The notes beneath the pieces are model-generated. The model saw only the letters and a program-made list of their open reading frames with translations. It did no database searches and was not told the DNA's origin. This document shows positions 1 through 5,900 of a stretch of 14,787 bases of DNA, one piece after another. A program made the translations under genes and the position numbers. This stretch comes from CAIUVD01 sp044338255 (GTDB lineage Bacteria; Planctomycetota; UBA11346), in the NCBI GenBank assembly GCA_044338255.1, contig JBIILZ010000099.1:1-14787 (forward strand), given 5' to 3'. Position 1 is the stretch's first letter; each line of letters begins with the position of its first letter.

Positions 1-2
1 AT

Positions 3-69
3 CACTTCGGGTCTCCTCGCGGGGGAGGATCCTCAGGTGACCGGCAGGAGACCCATCAGGGCCGGTCAC
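3..69 (-). promoter_or_regulatory. Transposase leader with interleaved stems covering the ribosome binding site
   Basis: Two perfect 9-bp inverted repeats are interleaved: 9-17 pairs with 46-54 (GGGTCTCCT/AGGAGACCC) and 37-45 pairs with 61-69 (GTGACCGGC/GCCGGTCAC). On the minus-strand RNA the order is 69-61, a 6-nt loop, 54-46, no spacer, 45-37, a 19-nt loop, then 17-9. That is the topology of an H-type pseudoknot with abutting stems. The last arm contains AGGAG, seven nucleotides before a GTG at 5-3, so pairing would hide the Shine-Dalgarno of the downstream gene. A 10-bp palindrome, GAGGATCCTC, lies in the long loop at 25-34. Translational repression of a transposase is the natural reading but is inferred. 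Confidence 0.6.
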
Positions 70-81
70 TTTGGACCCGGC

Positions 82-121
82 CAGAGTTTTGAGACTGGAA
101 GCGGTCAGAGTTTTGAGACTG
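82..121 (-). repeat. Two 16-bp direct repeats at the IS end
   Basis: The sequence CAGAGTTTTGAGACTG occurs exactly at 82-97 and again at 106-121, a 24-bp period. On the minus strand each copy reads CAGTCTCAAAACTCTG followed by RCC. Paired internal repeats at an element's end usually serve as transposase binding sites in IS21-type elements. That role is inferred here. Confidence 0.8.
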
Positions 122-306
122 CACAGGATGAATTCGGTATCGCTACCGCGACCGGCGCCTTCGACGAGATTGCTAACGACGGAGATGGCTGAACGACGAA
201 GTTGATTGGCGAGATCGCCGAACCGTACTCCATCGCTGACCACCGCGATGTCGCGCAGTTGCTGTTGGCCCAGGTGATAAACTTGAAGTCTGTGAAAATT
301 CGCCAT
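122..306 (-). pseudogene. Four-helix-bundle (S23/23S rRNA intervening-sequence type) protein, 3' truncated
   Basis: From the ATG at 306 the minus strand encodes about 61 native residues starting MANFHRLQVYHLGQQQL. They include FGDLANQLRRSAISVVSNLVEGAGRG (in two overlapping parts: FGDLANQLRRSA, then ISVVSNLVEGAGRG), the hallmark helix pair of the four-helix-bundle family once named for 23S rRNA intervening sequences. An AAGGA at 314-318 sits seven bases before the start, supporting it. Family members run about 115-125 residues. Here the frame passes from GSDTEFIL straight into the IS-like repeats and stays open to the window edge, so the C-terminal half is missing or replaced. Function in this family is poorly known; a homopentameric helical bundle is typical. 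Recognition of the N-terminal half is fairly sure; the truncation point is approximate. Confidence 0.75.
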
Positions 307-349
307 GGGAGGTTCCTTGTGCAACCTGCCAGATCGAACGCGCGCAGGG

Positions 350-396
350 GTCAAGGCCGCGCAGCGCCGTGCCGCTCCGGCACGGGCAGCCTTGAC
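350..396. other. Strong two-part hairpin upstream of the truncated four-helix gene
   Basis: An outer 8-bp stem pairs 350-357 (GTCAAGGC) with 389-396 (GCCTTGAC). An inner 8-bp stem pairs 367-374 (CCGTGCCG) with 378-385 (CGGCACGG) around a 3-nt CTC loop. The asymmetric internal loop is 9 nt on one side and 3 nt on the other. No T-run follows on either strand, so it does not look like a classic terminator. It lies 44 nt upstream of the four-helix gene start, so it could be part of that leader or a dispersed palindromic repeat. Between it and the heptamer array (397-489) I see nothing recognisable. Confidence 0.6.
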
Positions 397-489
397 GCCG
401 AGCACGCTCGATATGGTTGGTGGAACAAGGAGCCGCACCGATCCAATGCACTAACCCGCCTGCGAAATTCCCCGTATTACCAAAATCGT

Positions 490-630
490 CCAGCGACCAG
501 CGACCAGCGACCAGCGACCAGCGACCAGCGACCAGCGACCAGCGACCAGCGACCAGGAACCAGGAACCAGGAACCAGGAACCAGCAACCAGCAACCAGCA
601 ACCAGCATCCAGCATCCAGCATCCAGTACC
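490..630. repeat. Heptamer tandem array, 20 units in homogeneous blocks
   Basis: The array consists of uninterrupted 7-bp units: nine CCAGCGA (490-552), four CCAGGAA (553-580), three CCAGCAA (581-601), three CCAGCAT (602-622) and a degenerate CCAGTAC (623-629). It abuts the TGA stop (631-633) of the minus-strand permease gene, so it would form that transcript's 3' end. The invariant core is CCAG, with changes limited to the last three positions. Adjacent blocks differ by one or two bases, as if a mutated unit had been re-amplified. Open frames across it are artefacts of the 7-bp period. The function is unknown. Confidence 0.95.
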
Positions 631-1398
631 TCAAAAACCTCTCACCACCAAGCTGATTCCCGCAACCACCGTCAGGCTCAACACCACCACCTCAAAGGCC
701 CGCTGCGGCAGCCGCTCATAGAGTCTTTTGCCGATCAGCGCCCCGAGGAAAATTCCCGGTAGCAGGCACAGATCGAGCGCCAGCGAAGGCATGGTGATGA
801 GCCCTCGCCAGATATAGATCGGCACCTTGATGAGATTGACGATGAAGAAGAACCATGCTCCGGTGCCCATGAACTGGTCCTTGGCGAGGTCCATCGACAG
901 CAGGTAGAGATTCATCACCGGGCCGGCGGCATTGGCGACGGTCGTGGCGAAACCGGTGAGCACGCCGAAGATCAGGGCCTTGCGCCAGCCATGACGGACG
1001 CCGACGAGGGTCGCATCAGGGACCTTTTTGCGCAACAGATGCGCTCCGACCATGACCAGGACGATGAGCCCCACGACCACGCGCAGCCAGCTGTCGGAGA
1101 CCAGCATGAGCACGCCGGTGCCGAGGGCGATGCCCAGCGCGACCCATGGAAAAAATTGGAAGAGGTCCCAGGCCCGCGCATGCCGGCGGAAGAAGAACAC
1201 CCCGAAGAGATCCGCCGCGCAGAGCAGGGGCAGCAAGGTTCCCGGGGCCGAGAGCGGGGCCGAGAGCGAGGATGGGACGACGTAGAACATCGCCGGCACG
1301 ACCAGGATACCGAGGCCGGGGACGCCGGTCTTGGCCATGCCCACGAGCATCGCGCACAGGCCCCCGAGCAGCCATTGGTACAGGGACAGGTCGGGCAT
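631..1398 (-). CDS. TauE/SafE-family membrane permease
   Basis: This 255-residue protein is almost wholly hydrophobic, with about eight membrane segments and the two-half layout of the TauE/SafE (DUF81) family. The first half contains LVGMAKTGVPGLGILVVPAM (residues 18-37), the second ALIFGVLTGFATTVANAAGP (141-160), whose glycine/proline-rich turns are characteristic. A basic loop near residues 122-140 separates the halves. Family members export sulfite, sulfoacetate or similar organosulfur anions across the inner membrane; the substrate cannot be read here. The gene starts 41 nt after purC ends on the same strand, so co-transcription is likely. The heptamer array starts immediately after the stop. 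A sulfur link to cysD-cysNC in the window is possible but they are 6 kb apart. Confidence 0.85.
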   Translation of the reverse strand: MPDLSLYQWLLGGLCAMLVGMAKTGVPGLGILVVPAMFYVVPSSLSAPLSAPGTLLPLLCAADLFGVFFFRRHARAWDLFQFFPWVALGIALGTGVLMLVSDSWLRVVVGLIVLVMVGAHLLRKKVPDATLVGVRHGWRKALIFGVLTGFATTVANAAGPVMNLYLLSMDLAKDQFMGTGAWFFFIVNLIKVPIYIWRGLITMPSLALDLCLLPGIFLGALIGKRLYERLPQRAFEVVVLSLTVVAGISLVVRGF

Positions 1399-1439
1399 GA
1401 GAGCGCGATGCCCGCCTACGCGAGCGCCAAGCGAGCAGC

Positions 1440-2342
1440 TTAAAGCTGCGGCTCTTTGCCGGTGAGCAGACGGAAGGCCTCGACGTATTTGTTGAGCGTC
1501 CGCGTTACCACTTCATCAGGCAGGGTTATGCCGGGGCCGTTCTTGTCGAAGTGCACGCTCTCCAGGTAGTCGCGCACGAACTGCTTGTCGAAGCTGTTCT
1601 GCGGACGGCCCGGCAACCAGCTGGCGGCGGGCCAGAAGCGGCTGGAGTCCGGGGTCAGGGCCTCATCGGCGAGGACCACCGCGCCGTTGGTCTCATCGAG
1701 ACCGAACTCGAACTTGGTATCGGCGATGATGATGCCCCGGCCGGCGGCGTAATCGCGGGCGGCGGTGTACAGGCGGATGGCCTTGTCCCTAATCTGATCG
1801 GCGTAGGCGCGACCGAGCAAGGTGACGGCTTCATCGGGATGAATGTTCTCGTCGTGGGTGCCGAGGGCAGCCTTGGTCGACGGGGTGTACAAGGGCTCGG
1901 GCAGCCGACTGCTTTCGAGCAAGCCGGTAGGCAGGGCGATGTTGCAGACGGTACCCTTGGCCTGGTATTCCTTCAGTCCGGAACCGGAAAGGTAACCACG
2001 GACGATGGCCTCGACCTGGAAGATCTTCAGGCGCTTGACCAGCATGCAGCGGCCTTCGAGCTGGTCGCGATAGCGCTGCACCACCGGCGGCATGTCCTCG
2101 ATGCGGGCGGTGGCGAGATGATTCGGACCGTGGCCCTTGAGCAGCTCGAACCAGAACAGGCTCAATTGGGTGAGGATCTTGCCCTTGCCGGGAATGCCGT
2201 TGGCCATCACCACGTCGAAGGCGCTGAGGCGATCGGTGGCCACAAACAGCAGATGCTGGGCATCGACCTCGTAGACATCGCGGACCTTGCCGCGAGCCAA
2301 CAGTTTGAGTTCGGGCAGATGACTATGGACCAAGGCGTGCAT
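1440..2342 (-). CDS. purC: Phosphoribosylaminoimidazole-succinocarboxamide synthase (SAICAR synthetase)
   Basis: PurC condenses CAIR with aspartate using ATP in cytosolic de novo purine synthesis. The 300-residue protein is the longer type, like yeast Ade1, rather than the roughly 240-residue E. coli form. The N-terminal nucleotide loop reads LLARGKVRDVYEV (residues 14-26), followed by VATDRLSAFDVVM (34-46). The two family signatures are LVKRLKIFQVEAIVRGYLSG (101-120) and IIADTKFEFGLDE (205-217). The C-terminus carries the SWLPGRPQNSFDKQFVRDYL extension found in the longer enzymes. It starts 26 nt after the PpiD-like gene and is followed at 41 nt by the permease, so it probably sits mid-operon. 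No strong Shine-Dalgarno precedes the ATG. Confidence 0.97.
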   Translation of the reverse strand: MHALVHSHLPELKLLARGKVRDVYEVDAQHLLFVATDRLSAFDVVMANGIPGKGKILTQLSLFWFELLKGHGPNHLATARIEDMPPVVQRYRDQLEGRCMLVKRLKIFQVEAIVRGYLSGSGLKEYQAKGTVCNIALPTGLLESSRLPEPLYTPSTKAALGTHDENIHPDEAVTLLGRAYADQIRDKAIRLYTAARDYAAGRGIIIADTKFEFGLDETNGAVVLADEALTPDSSRFWPAASWLPGRPQNSFDKQFVRDYLESVHFDKNGPGITLPDEVVTRTLNKYVEAFRLLTGKEPQL

Positions 2343-2368
2343 GAGCGGCTTTCGCGTGAAGTGCAGCG

Positions 2369-4150
2369 TTACTTTCCGAGTTTTTCGCGCAGCGTGCGAT
2401 CGAACTGGGTCTGCTGGTAGCGCGACAGGGCTTCCCGATACATGGCCGCGGAATCAGCCGATGCGCTCGGTGGTATAGGGTCCTGCTTGACCGCGACGAC
2501 CTGCATCAGTCGCACGCGCGGAGTGGTCGAGCCGGCTGAAGCAGCTTCGACGAGGGCCACCGGACGGTTGGGCATCGCCAGGCTGGCGGCGAGGATCGCT
2601 TCCCCGGCAGTGCCACCGGCTTCGCTCGCCGGCGCATGTAGTTCGCTCAACGGCCGCACCGGCTTTTCACTGACCTTCGCTGCCCACACGGCATTGGCGG
2701 GATCGGCGAGAACCTTGGCCAAGCCGCCGGGACCGGCGGCTTCGGCGGCGGCGCGGAGCTTGCCGGCCTCCGTGAGCAAGGCCTGATAGGCGCGATTGCC
2801 GGCGACGATCGCCTGCACCTCTGCGCGCACCTCATCGAGGCTGCGGAAGCCGGCGGGAGTGCGCTGGGTCACGCGCAGTACGAACCACGTCCGGCCCTTG
2901 GCCTCGGCGCCGCCGGGGACGGCCGCCGACTGCAAGGGATTGGTGATGAAGCCGACATCCTTGCTGAACAGACCGGCGGGGTCCTTGATGGTGCCGAAGG
3001 CGCCGAGATCGACCTGGCCCTCGCTGGGCTCATTGATCACGAGCACTTCGGTCACAGCCAGTCCGGCGGCGGTGGCGGCAGCGGCAAAGGCCGCGCCATC
3101 GGCCTGCTCGAGGGTTTTCTCATCGACCACGGTATTGAAGCTCTGGATCACGGTCTGCGCAACCTGTTCGGCGGCGGTGCGGGCCAAGGTCTCCTTGATC
3201 GCGGGCGTCACCTCCGCGAGAGTCTGGTATTCAGGCGGGGCCTGCGGATCAACGACGGCGGGCGGCTGGGGAATGGCCGGCGGCTTACGGTAGGTTTCCT
3301 TGTGCTGTTCGTAATAGGTCGCGATTTCGGCGTCGCCGATGACCTGCTTGGCGGTCAAGGCAGCGATATCGGCTGCGGCCACGGTCGCCGTGACTTGCGC
3401 CCGGCGGGTAAATTGCGAGCCGCGCAGACGCTCATAGGTGCTCTGCACTTCGGCGTCGTCGGCTTTGACCTCGGTAAGCAGATGCTTGGCGTCGAGTTCG
3501 ACCTCGGCCATGGTCAGCTGCGTCGCGCGCAGCTGATCGAGGACCACGCTGACCGTGGTCGGCACGGCGGGAGCGCCGACGTTGCGTGCGAAGAGGGCTT
3601 CGATGCCGGTACGCTCGGCGAGCAGACGGCGCAGCTCCAGGCGCGAGACCTCATCCTTAGCACCACGATGCTCGAGGAGCAGTTCGAGGTAGGTGCGCGC
3701 GGGCGCGCCGGCCTCACCGGGGACGGTCTTGGCGAGGAAGTCCTCGGTGACGCGATCGAGGTCGGCGCCCGCAGGCTGCAACCCTTCGGCGGCGGCGACG
3801 CGGGCCATGCGGATGGTGCGGGCATACGCCTCATAGCTGGTCAGTGCGAAGCGCTCGGAGGTGCGCGCCAAGGTCCGCTGCAGGCGTTCGGCGACATCCT
3901 TGCGCACCAGGATGTCGTTTTCGGCGACGTTATCGATGATGCGCTGCGGCTGTTCGAGGAAGGTCCACGACGAGCCCACGCCGAAGATCACCCCCACCAG
4001 TAGGATCATCGCCCAGATGAAGATCTGTTGTCCGAAGGTGATCGGCTTGACCGTGGTGGCGACGGCGTCGCTGGGGCTCGACACGACTTCGGCATCCTTG
4101 ATCAGTTCTGGCTTGGCGGGCGGCTTGCGGGAATTGGCGTCAGCAGTCAT
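2369..4150 (-). CDS. Membrane-anchored SurA/PpiD-like folding factor, no visible parvulin domain
   Basis: The 593-residue protein has a short cytoplasmic N-terminus, one transmembrane segment (FIWAMILLVGVIFGVGSSW, residues 44-62) and a long, Ala- and charge-rich helical periplasmic part. This topology, the VAENDILVRKDVAERLQRT helix after the membrane and the C-terminal RTWFVLRVTQRTPAGFRSLDEV segment (420-441) resemble PpiD and SurA-type chaperones. I find no parvulin active-site signature, so isomerase activity is doubtful. The upstream frame stays open to 4381, but AAAGGA at 4155-4160 precedes the ATG at 4150, and the membrane segment is then correctly placed. A proline-rich linker lies at 289-306. 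It is followed at 26 nt by purC. The chaperone role is inferred from architecture. Confidence 0.65.
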   Translation of the reverse strand: MTADANSRKPPAKPELIKDAEVVSSPSDAVATTVKPITFGQQIFIWAMILLVGVIFGVGSSWTFLEQPQRIIDNVAENDILVRKDVAERLQRTLARTSERFALTSYEAYARTIRMARVAAAEGLQPAGADLDRVTEDFLAKTVPGEAGAPARTYLELLLEHRGAKDEVSRLELRRLLAERTGIEALFARNVGAPAVPTTVSVVLDQLRATQLTMAEVELDAKHLLTEVKADDAEVQSTYERLRGSQFTRRAQVTATVAAADIAALTAKQVIGDAEIATYYEQHKETYRKPPAIPQPPAVVDPQAPPEYQTLAEVTPAIKETLARTAAEQVAQTVIQSFNTVVDEKTLEQADGAAFAAAATAAGLAVTEVLVINEPSEGQVDLGAFGTIKDPAGLFSKDVGFITNPLQSAAVPGGAEAKGRTWFVLRVTQRTPAGFRSLDEVRAEVQAIVAGNRAYQALLTEAGKLRAAAEAAGPGGLAKVLADPANAVWAAKVSEKPVRPLSELHAPASEAGGTAGEAILAASLAMPNRPVALVEAASAGSTTPRVRLMQVVAVKQDPIPPSASADSAAMYREALSRYQQTQFDRTLREKLGK

Positions 4151-4154
4151 GGGG

Positions 4155-4160
4155 TCCTTT
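4155..4160 (-). promoter_or_regulatory. Ribosome binding site fixing the PpiD-like start
   Basis: AAAGGA on the minus strand lies four nucleotides before the ATG at 4150. It favours that start over the longer open frame reaching 4381, whose extra 77 residues resemble non-coding translation. Confidence 0.6.
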
Positions 4161-4307
4161 GACAACGATGCTGTAAGCACCGGCAACAGCGAAATTAGGG
4201 TTGCTACGCTAGGCCAGCCCACTCGCCTGGCAACCGGCGCGATCGACACCGATGCAGGGGCATGTAGTGCACCAGAGTGAAAACCATGACTATGGGTTAC
4301 TCCGGGT

Positions 4308-5402
4308 TCAGCCCGCGCCCGGTAGACCGCTCTGTCCAGGTTGACTCGAATGACGATCATCGATCGTGGTCGTCGTGCCATCCGGCGAAATGGTCATGCT
4401 GTCCGGCGACCAGCCCCCTCGATGGTTCGACCCCTCGAGATAATGAACCTTCTGCCCGCGGGCATCGATGATCACATTGCCGGCGGCGTCCTTCCATGCC
4501 CAGCCAGCGTAGCGCACATGCCATTTCGAACCCCATTCTTCACCTTCGGTTTCGACATGCGCGACCCCGCTCTCGTCGATGGTGATGGTGCTGTGGAAGT
4601 GATAATCAAGGTTCCCTTTGCCATCCGATTTGGGATCCCAGGTGCTTTCGATCGTCTTCGCTGCCACCCGTTGCGCCGCTGGGGGGAGGACCACCGGATT
4701 GCGCCGGTCTTCCGGAAACATCGGTGGTTGCGGCGCGGGTGCCGCGGTCAGAGCCTGACGCACCCGCGGATCGGCCTCACGGCGCTCGGCGGCGGCAAGC
4801 GCCTCGGCCGCCGCCGGGACGACGCCGGCCTGACGACGCAAAGCTGCCGCTGCCGCTGCCCGCACCCGCGGATCGGCATCGCTCAGCAAGGGTATCAGCT
4901 CGGCCGCCGGCAGATCCTGCTCAAGCAGGCGGCGCAACGCCTGGACGCGGACCTCGGGCTTGGTGATCAGCCCCAACTTGGCAAGGACCAGAGCCATCTC
5001 CGCGCGCGGCAGCGGCTGCTTAACCAGGGCAATGACGACCTCGTTCGCGAGGTCGGGAGGCAGGGTCGGCAATAATGCGAGCAGACGCGCCAGCAATTGA
5101 TCGCGGACGGCCGAACTTCCCGCTGGCAACGGACCCTCGGCACGCAGACGGGCAAGGGCCGCACGCACAGCCTGGTCGGTCTTACCGCAAGCGGTCAGGG
5201 AATCGAACCATGCCAGGGGGTTGTTCGACTTCACCGACACGGCAGGAAGCGGCTGCGGATCCGCCGCCGGCGCAGGGGTTGGAGCTAAACCCGGAGTGTT
5301 TGTGATCTGCGGTACTGGCTGGCGAAGGGCAAGGGCCGCGACGACGATGGCTAGCGCCATCATTCCGGGGATGATGATTGCCAGATGTGGACGTTGAACC
5401 AT
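4308..5402 (-). CDS. Anchored HEAT-repeat protein with an unrecognised C-terminal domain
   Basis: The 364 residues divide into an N-terminal signal anchor (LAIIIPGMMALAIVVAALAL, 7-26), a Pro/Ala-rich linker (28-56), a helical part with HEAT-like repeats (about 60-218) and a C-terminal beta-rich part (about 245-350). The clearest repeat is LLSDADPRVRAAAAAALRRQ (172-191), echoed by EADPRVRQAL (209-218). The C-terminal part has many Trp, Gly, Asp and aromatic residues (WGSKWHVRYAGWAWKDAAG, 290-308) and ends in a Thr/Ser-rich tail. I do not recognise that domain. HEAT repeats usually scaffold protein contacts, so an envelope scaffold role is possible. It is 66 nt downstream of the thioesterase and 157 nt upstream of the PpiD-like gene. 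No clear Shine-Dalgarno. Confidence 0.7.
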   Translation of the reverse strand: MVQRPHLAIIIPGMMALAIVVAALALRQPVPQITNTPGLAPTPAPAADPQPLPAVSVKSNNPLAWFDSLTACGKTDQAVRAALARLRAEGPLPAGSSAVRDQLLARLLALLPTLPPDLANEVVIALVKQPLPRAEMALVLAKLGLITKPEVRVQALRRLLEQDLPAAELIPLLSDADPRVRAAAAAALRRQAGVVPAAAEALAAAERREADPRVRQALTAAPAPQPPMFPEDRRNPVVLPPAAQRVAAKTIESTWDPKSDGKGNLDYHFHSTITIDESGVAHVETEGEEWGSKWHVRYAGWAWKDAAGNVIIDARGQKVHYLEGSNHRGGWSPDSMTISPDGTTTTIDDRHSSQPGQSGLPGAG

Positions 5403-5438
5403 GCGCCGAAAAATAGATGCAGCTCAAGAAAGCTGAAC

Positions 5439-5454
5439 CGGGAAGCGCTTCCCG
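5439..5454. promoter_or_regulatory. Perfect 16-bp palindrome, LacI-type operator-like
   Basis: CGGGAAGCGCTTCCCG is a perfect palindrome centred on a CG step, 36 bp upstream of the HEAT-protein start. The GGAAGCGCTTCC core resembles operators of LacI/GalR-family regulators, which are palindromes around a central CG. It could instead form a hairpin after the thioesterase gene, but no T-run follows. No LacI-type regulator gene is in the window. Confidence 0.4.
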
Positions 5455-5468
5455 CGGGTCGCCGTGTT

Positions 5469-5852
5469 TCAGTGAGGCAGTAGATCGGCCGGCATCCGCC
5501 GGGGCTTGCCCGCGGCATCGACGGCCGCGACGGTCACCGTCGCCTCGGCGCAGGTAACCTCGCCATATACGATGCGGGTCGAGAAGCACAGGCGGCTCGG
5601 ACCGGTAGCCACGACGGTAGTGAACATCGTCGCCTGATCATCGAAGCGCAGGCTGCGTCGGTAGCGCACTGACAGCTCGATGACCGGCATAAATAAACCT
5701 TCGGCTTCGAGCTGTCGATAACTGCGCCCGCGCGCGCGCAGCCATTCGATCCGGGCTTCTTCGAACCACGGCACGTAGGCGGCGTGATGGGCAACGCCCA
5801 TCTGATCGGATTCGGCGTAACGGACGCGGATAACGTGCTGATGTTCGTTCAT
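5469..5852 (-). CDS. YbgC/4HBT-type acyl-CoA thioesterase (hotdog fold)
   Basis: The 127-residue protein matches the normal length of single-hotdog thioesterases. Its N-terminus VRYAESDQMGVAHHAAYVPW (residues 10-29) corresponds to the family pattern with the catalytic Asp (D16), the conserved MGVxHHxxY turn, and then FEEARIEWLRARG on the hotdog helix. Such enzymes hydrolyse acyl-CoA thioesters in the cytosol; some associate with the Tol-Pal envelope system. The substrate cannot be deduced. It lies 43 nt downstream of the desaturase stop on the same strand, so a link to fatty acid turnover is reasonable, with the second heptamer array between them. No clear ribosome binding site. Confidence 0.88.
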   Translation of the reverse strand: MNEHQHVIRVRYAESDQMGVAHHAAYVPWFEEARIEWLRARGRSYRQLEAEGLFMPVIELSVRYRRSLRFDDQATMFTTVVATGPSRLCFSTRIVYGEVTCAEATVTVAAVDAAGKPRRMPADLLPH

Positions 5853-5872
5853 TCAGCCGCGCCGCTACCTAT

Positions 5873-5900
5873 GTTCAGTGTTCAGAGTTCAGAGTTCAGA
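5873..5900. repeat. Second heptamer array, four GTTCAGW units
   Basis: Units are GTTCAGT (5873-5879) and three GTTCAGA (5880-5900), with no interruption. The array overlaps the TGA stop of the desaturase (5896-5898). In gene direction it reads TGAACTC repeated, placing successive TGA triplets seven bases apart and so in all three frames. Like the first array it has a 7-bp period and a central CAG. Confidence 0.9.

Larger units (their letters stand above)
1..123 (-). mobile_element. End of an IS21-like insertion sequence (partial)
   Basis: Read on the minus strand, this stretch starts near 123 with TGCAGTCTCAAAAC, carries two copies of a 16-bp repeat 24 bp apart, then a structured leader, a perfect AGGAG and a GTG codon at positions 5-3 where the window ends. 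IS21-family elements typically carry several internal terminal repeats upstream of istA, which is why I prefer that family. No transposase protein is visible, so the assignment rests on layout only. The element interrupts the four-helix-bundle gene on its right. The exact boundary is uncertain by a few bases (about 120-127), and the rest lies outside the window. Confidence 0.5.

Noticed and set aside
490..630. CRISPR array
   Set aside because: Units are 7 bp, contiguous and have no spacers; no cas genes are nearby.
173..762. Three overlapping open frames on both strands across the heptamer region
   Set aside because: They are products of a 7-bp tandem repeat without stop codons; the translations are reiterated WxLVAGR- or ATSDQRP-type peptides with no family resemblance.
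4151..4381. N-terminal extension of the PpiD-like frame to 4381
   Set aside because: Extra 77 residues look non-coding, overlap the end of the HEAT gene, and a ribosome binding site sits before the ATG at 4150.
5420..5435. Short CAGCT/AGCTG hairpin before the HEAT gene
   Set aside because: Only five base pairs and no T-run; insufficient to call a terminator.
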